Source of the DNA: Bacillota bacterium
GTDB lineage: Bacteria > Bacillota > Clostridia > Oscillospirales > Acutalibacteraceae
Direction of reading: 5' to 3'
Assembly (NCBI GenBank): GCA_023458755.1
Contig: JAEWYE010000078.1
Span: 10,382 to 74,381 of the forward strand
Length of the DNA: 64,000 nucleotides
Below are positions 61,254-64,000 of the stretch, in pieces. Positions within the stretch are counted from its first letter, which is position 1. Every line of letters starts with the position of its first letter. The position numbers and the translations under genes are program-made. Below the pieces are notes generated by a model. The model had not been told where the DNA came from. It did not search any database and saw nothing but the letters and a program-made list of their open reading frames with translations.

Positions 61254-61329
61254 GGGGCATTAGCTCAGCTGGGAGAGCGCCACACTGGCAGTGTGGAGGT
61301 CAGCGGTTCAATCCCGCTATGCTCCACCA
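61254..61329 (+). tRNA. tRNA-Ala (anticodon GGC)
   Basis: A complete 76-base cloverleaf. The acceptor stem GGGGCAT / ATGCTCC has a G3-U70 wobble, the alanine identity element. D arm GCTC...GAGC, anticodon arm CCACA-CTGGCAG-TGTGG with anticodon GGC, T arm AGCGG-TTCAATC-CCGCT, and an encoded CCA end. It marks the boundary to an AT-rich accessory region and is a likely integration site. Confidence 0.97.
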
Positions 61330-61338
61330 TAAACGAAA

Positions 61339-61369
61339 CCCGCATGGCTCTAGGGCCTGCGGGCTTTTT
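61339..61369 (+). terminator. Intrinsic terminator after tRNA-Ala
   Basis: The CCCGCA / TGCGGG stem with an extended inner GGC/GCC pairing, followed by CTTTTTG. Confidence 0.85.
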
Positions 61370-61401
61370 GCTACCTATAAATAAATTGTGAAAAATAGGC
61401 G

Positions 61402-61423
61402 TTTGGTCGCTATTTGGTCGCTA
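61402..61423. repeat. Exact 11-base tandem repeat at the element boundary
   Basis: TTTGGTCGCTA occurs twice in a row, 73 bases after the tRNA. Read on the minus strand the region encodes DSDQIATK before a stop, resembling the extreme C-terminus of tyrosine recombinases that lie next to attachment sites. It is only a remnant, since the frame is closed upstream. Confidence 0.45.
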
Positions 61424-61478
61424 TCTAAAAAAGAAATAAAAATAAAGCAGCAAGTGTTTCACTTAACTGCCTTACTCC

Positions 61479-62057
61479 TTATTTCTTCTTTCTCGGTTTA
61501 TAAACATATCCTTTTTCATGCTTTTGCAAAACGCTTTGAAATTCAGAATCAACGCTATTTTTAAATTCTGAATTATTTAAGTATTCCGGTTCGCTTTTTA
61601 TAGACTTCCAATAGTCAAGCGATTTTTGAGTGCTCATTTTCAAATATAATCTTCCAAGAAAAACATTCGGCTGTTTACCAAAATATTTGAAATTCGGATG
61701 GTTTTCCCAAGCCTTTTCCATTAACAAATAATACTTTTCAGCTTTGTTAAAATCATATTCTGCTTCACACGCTTTGCCCAATTCCAAACAGGCATCATGT
61801 AAATATGGTTCGTTAAGTGCAGCAGAGTTGACATAGGATTCAAAGCACTTGATAGCATCAGGCCGATTTACAGCACCCAAAAATATAAGCGCATATGCTC
61901 TTGCAAGATATGCCAATGGCTCATTTACATTCTCGCTCAAGTTTAATACCTTTTGCATTGTGTCTTTTCGTGTTGGACTTCCAACATCCCAATCATTATG
62001 CATCATTTGAAAAAGTTCTGCGCCGCTCAAGGACTTATTCCTTTTAAATATCCCCAC
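61479..62057 (-). CDS. TPR-like helical protein of the integrated element
   Basis: A protein of about 192 residues rich in paired helices: ELFQMMHNDWDVGS, LAYLARAYALIFLGAVNRPDA, LHDACLELGKACEAEYDFNK. These look like degenerate tetratricopeptide repeats, so a protein-contact role is likely; no specific function is recognised. The start is a GTG at 62057 with GAGGAGG upstream; the frame continues upstream without a ribosome site. It ends in a basic KKK tail. Base composition is more AT-rich than the genes before the tRNA. Confidence 0.7.
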   Translation of the reverse strand: MGIFKRNKSLSGAELFQMMHNDWDVGSPTRKDTMQKVLNLSENVNEPLAYLARAYALIFLGAVNRPDAIKCFESYVNSAALNEPYLHDACLELGKACEAEYDFNKAEKYYLLMEKAWENHPNFKYFGKQPNVFLGRLYLKMSTQKSLDYWKSIKSEPEYLNNSEFKNSVDSEFQSVLQKHEKGYVYKPRKKK

Positions 62058-62165
62058 TTTGATTCCTCCTCGATATTTAAATTTTATATTCCAATTATAC
62101 TGTTTAAGCATAAAAAAACAAGAGCGGCTAAGCTATAAATCCTAACCGCTCTTGCTTTTATGCAT

Positions 62166-62399
62166 TTATTCTTTTGTTGATGGGTCTTGCAGTTCACCGC
62201 GCATATACTTTACAAATGGGATTTTGGGAATTTTAACACGGCTGCCAATTACCGACACTTGAAAGCCTAATTTTGACGGGTCAACATGTGCCTGCAGCCG
62301 GATAATGTTTGGGTCACAATTGAGATACATTGCAGCAATTTTAGGGGTAAGCATGTTTTGTGGAAGTGCTTCAATTTCATCAAGTGTCAACGCGTTCAA
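62166..62399 (-). CDS. Small putative DNA-binding (excisionase-like) protein
   Basis: A 77-residue protein: LTPKIAAMYLNCDPNIIRLQAH reads like the winged-helix start of excisionase or MerR-type proteins, followed by VIGSRVKIPKIPFVKYMRG, a pattern common in phage-encoded helix-turn-helix domains. It starts with TTG behind AGGAGG. It lies among element genes near the tRNA end, consistent with an excision or regulatory factor, but this is inference from size and position. Confidence 0.6.
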   Translation of the reverse strand: MNALTLDEIEALPQNMLTPKIAAMYLNCDPNIIRLQAHVDPSKLGFQVSVIGSRVKIPKIPFVKYMRGELQDPSTKE

Positions 62400-62499
62400 A
62401 ACATTTCTCCTCCTTCAATAAGAATTAAACAAATTATACAATTTGCTATATGAATATAATGTCAAAAAAATAAAGGGCAGCATTTCTGCCGCCCTCGCT

Positions 62500-63051
62500 T
62501 TATCCGAATATATGCCTGCGCCGTTTTATTTCCTGCTCTACCTTGTTTTTAAGTACGTTTGCCGCCTCTTGATTGAGTTTGTTTTCTTCAACCATCTTAT
62601 TCCATCCTTTAACCCATTGTTTGAGTACGGACGTTCTAGCGGCTTTTATGCCCTGATCTATGGAATAATTGTTGCTTCGATACTCATTTTGATTGTGTAT
62701 ATATTGGCGTAAAGCGATAACATCCTTTTCATCAAAATATGAGGTGAGAATTTCATAAAGCATGGTAATTCCACTTTCAGGGAGCCGCATAACATCCGGG
62801 TTGAAAAGGTCAACCATAACATGATTTTGAAGTGCTTCATTGGTTTCCATTTCTCGAAAAATGCGGTTCTTAAGTGGAGTAAAATATTCAGGGTGCCCCG
62901 CCAACTCGCACATTTGGTAAAGGTCTGCCGATACTGGAATAAATTCGTCCTCACGCTCTTTCATGAGTTTTCTTTTGGTGTGGTCGGTTAGTTTAACCGC
63001 TAAAATATTGCCCTCACTGTCGACCTTTATAGGCTTTTTAAACATGCTCAT
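62500..63051 (-). CDS. Unknown protein of the integrated element
   Basis: A 183-residue, charged, mostly helical protein that I do not recognise. It begins MSMFKKPIKVDSEGNILAVKLTD and has a basic C-terminus (QEIKRRRHIFG). Its start overlaps the preceding gene stop by four bases (ATGA), so the pair is translationally coupled. No signal peptide or membrane segment. It may be an element-specific accessory protein. Confidence 0.65.
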   Translation of the reverse strand: MSMFKKPIKVDSEGNILAVKLTDHTKRKLMKEREDEFIPVSADLYQMCELAGHPEYFTPLKNRIFREMETNEALQNHVMVDLFNPDVMRLPESGITMLYEILTSYFDEKDVIALRQYIHNQNEYRSNNYSIDQGIKAARTSVLKQWVKGWNKMVEENKLNQEAANVLKNKVEQEIKRRRHIFG

Positions 63052-63350
63052 GCACTCTCCTTTTTCAATTTCTCTCTTTGGTTCAGTCCCTCACGATAAC
63101 TGGAAACAAATACCTCAATCATGAAGTACATTGCTACTTTAAGATTTGGGGCTGGGTTGCTTTCCCCGTGATCAATGCAAAATTCATCAATTTCGTTGTT
63201 AATCATTTGGCGTTCTTCTTCGGCTGTGGTATCTGCTGTAAGATTTGGAAACATTGCAAAAGCTTCTCCGTTAAGCCCTGCATTATAAAACTTACTTTCA
63301 CCTTCGTGAAATATAGGTAAAATTTCCTCTGCCGTTATGCTTTTGCTCAT
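63048..63350 (-). CDS. Unknown 100-residue protein, first gene of the element's minus-strand operon
   Basis: A 100-residue acidic protein (MSKSITAEEILPIFHEGESK...) that I do not recognise. ATG 63350 is chosen because AAGGGAG precedes it; the frame is open further upstream to 63569 but that part crosses the promoter and operators. Its stop overlaps the next gene start (ATGA). It is divergent from the HTH regulator and shares the operator region with it, the layout of a phage or ICE early region. Confidence 0.65.
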   Translation of the reverse strand: MSKSITAEEILPIFHEGESKFYNAGLNGEAFAMFPNLTADTTAEEERQMINNEIDEFCIDHGESNPAPNLKVAMYFMIEVFVSSYREGLNQREKLKKESA

Positions 63351-63670
63351 TATCAATAACTCCCTTTCAAATTGTGATTGATTTGTAGGAGCGGTTATGC
63401 TAATATGTAAATAACCGCTTCGGTGGTGTGATAGGCATTCTGCAGCTTTGGTGGGTGGCAGGGTGCCTATATTGTTATTTGAAATGATATGGCTTGCATT
63501 CTCCTTTCCGTAATTTGTACTGTTATTGTATCCTATCTTTAGGTCATATTCAATAGATATTATGACCAATTATTAGGTCATATATTTGTATATTTATGAC
63601 CTATGTTTAGGTGATTATGTGTGTTATAATATAACAAAAAGAGCCTAAATTTAAAGGAGGATTCACACAA
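63351..63670. other. Divergent control region of the integrated element
   Basis: A 320-base AT-rich region between the minus-strand operon and the HTH gene. It contains the operator array at 63542-63616, a minus-strand promoter (TTGAAT 63553-63548, TACAAT 63530-63525) and a plus-strand -10 at 63625-63630. The leader of the minus operon is about 170 bases. Confidence 0.65.
63525..63630. promoter_or_regulatory. Divergent promoters with GGTCATA operator array
   Basis: Half-sites GGTCATA occur at 63542-63548 and 63576-63582, and TATGACC at 63561-63567 and 63595-63601. Two are paired as TATGACC-N8-GGTCATA (63561-63582, perfect) and TATGACC-N8-GGTGATT (63595-63616, two mismatches). One lone half-site lies between the -35 and -10 of the minus promoter (TTGAAT-17-TACAAT, 63553-63525). 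The plus -10 TATAAT is at 63625-63630. The HTH protein encoded next door is the natural ligand. Confidence 0.75.
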
Positions 63671-63892
63671 ATGTCAATGGATTATAGTAAACTGTTTGCG
63701 CTGCTTGAACAAAAAGGATTAACAATCTATCGATTAAGGAAGGATGGTGTTGTAGGTACTGCCACCTTGGATAAGATGCGAAAAAATGAAGGACATGTTG
63801 ACACTAGGTCACTTGAAAGCCTTTGCAAGTATCTACACTGCCAGCCCGGCGACATTATGGAATATGTGGAGGATAAGTTTGAAACACTGTAA
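63671..63892 (+). CDS. Cro/C1-type helix-turn-helix regulator of the integrated element
   Basis: A 73-residue XRE/Cro-type DNA-binding protein similar to small YozG-like repressors: YSKLFALLEQKGLTIYRLRKDGVV is the first helices and SLESLCKYLHCQPGDIMEYVED the last. It lacks a separate effector domain, as in Cro. AAAGGAGG lies 10 bases before the ATG. It is divergent from the minus-strand operon and likely binds the GGTCATA array, controlling both transcripts. Confidence 0.85.
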   Translation: MSMDYSKLFALLEQKGLTIYRLRKDGVVGTATLDKMRKNEGHVDTRSLESLCKYLHCQPGDIMEYVEDKFETL

Positions 63893-64000
63893 TTTGAGCA
63901 CCATCCCAAAAGGGACGCAACAAATTAGACCGCCCAGAGGCAGCCAAAAAAGCAGTAATGTCAATCAGGGAACTGGTGCAACAGACACAATATAGCCCTG
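63893..64000 (+). other. Window end: no confident gene
   Basis: The last 108 bases follow the HTH stop. One frame from about 63897 reads as hydrophilic helical sequence (DRPEAAKKAVMSIRELVQQT) running off the edge, with an ATG at 63957 but no ribosome site. It may be part of a gene beyond the window; I cannot support a call. Confidence 0.3.

Noticed and set aside
61378..61440. An intact integrase gene next to tRNA-Ala
   Set aside because: Only about 23 codons ending DSDQIATKRLFF... are open on the minus strand before a stop; this is a remnant at most.
62443..62712. An 89-codon hydrophobic plus-strand frame in the integrated element
   Set aside because: Mostly antisense to the coupled minus-strand gene at 62500-63051 and lacking a ribosome site.

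Overview
The window is chromosomal DNA from a strictly fermentative, Gram-positive anaerobe of the class Clostridia, most likely the Oscillospiraceae/Ruminococcaceae side. The taxonomic placement is inference from gene content: a Rex-controlled bifunctional AdhE, a PerR plus reverse-rubrerythrin oxygen-defence pair, SpoIIIE/FtsK beside TepA, LrgAB, RqcH, and a partial oxidative TCA branch. Many genes use TTG or GTG starts behind strong GGAGG ribosome sites, and many promoters fit the vegetative TTGACA-17-TATAAT pattern. Two promoters fit the sigma-28 (SigD) pattern, so the organism is probably motile and chemotactic.

Layout. 1-2.6 kb: 5' part of adhE (minus strand) with a Rex operator on its promoter, a small lipoprotein, and rex. 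2.7-6.6 kb: minus-strand icd, a TraX-family membrane protein and acn, the 2-oxoglutarate-forming branch. 7.1-14.9 kb: plus-strand tepA, uppP, ftsK/spoIIIE, a YgiQ-type radical SAM protein, a ComEC-like metallo-hydrolase and a DUF3006 protein. 15.0-16.1 kb: perR and reverse rubrerythrin. 16.2-35.6 kb: a large amino-sugar locus. 35.9-45.7 kb: cheV, comFB, two flavoproteins, corA, pepT, ansA and yifB. 46-61 kb: a chemoreceptor, lrgAB, SOS-controlled dinB, a SigH-like sigma factor, small zinc/redox proteins, an MFS protein, trmK, a NIF3 protein, rqcH, a SigD-type orphan protein, and a UDP-galactopyranose-mutase-like protein with a GT-C glycosyltransferase. 61.25 kb to the end: tRNA-Ala(GGC) followed by the AT-rich end of an integrated element with its own divergent repressor region.

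The amino-sugar locus is the most interesting part. It holds a lipoprotein sugar-binding protein and two ABC permeases (no ATPase), a leaderless GHL10-type glycosidase-like protein, a tandem-GNAT protein, three tandem paralogues of an unrecognised beta-rich family (two lipoproteins, one without signal peptide), a cytosolic GH20 hexosaminidase, a divergent ROK kinase-RpiR repressor pair, a DUF4127 protein, NanE, NagB, an SGNH hydrolase coupled to NagB, and a eukaryotic-type hexokinase. Two promoters about 12.9 kb apart share an identical 18-bp core, and an AT-rich motif recurs in the two large control regions, so the locus looks like one regulon under the RpiR protein. The implied route is import of an N-acetylhexosamine glycan, intracellular trimming, phosphorylation, and ManNAc-6-P to GlcNAc-6-P to GlcN-6-P to fructose-6-P. 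No NagA deacetylase, sialate lyase or ABC ATPase was seen here.

No CRISPR array, rRNA or insertion sequence was found. All assignments rest on reading the translated sequence and motifs; no database search was run.
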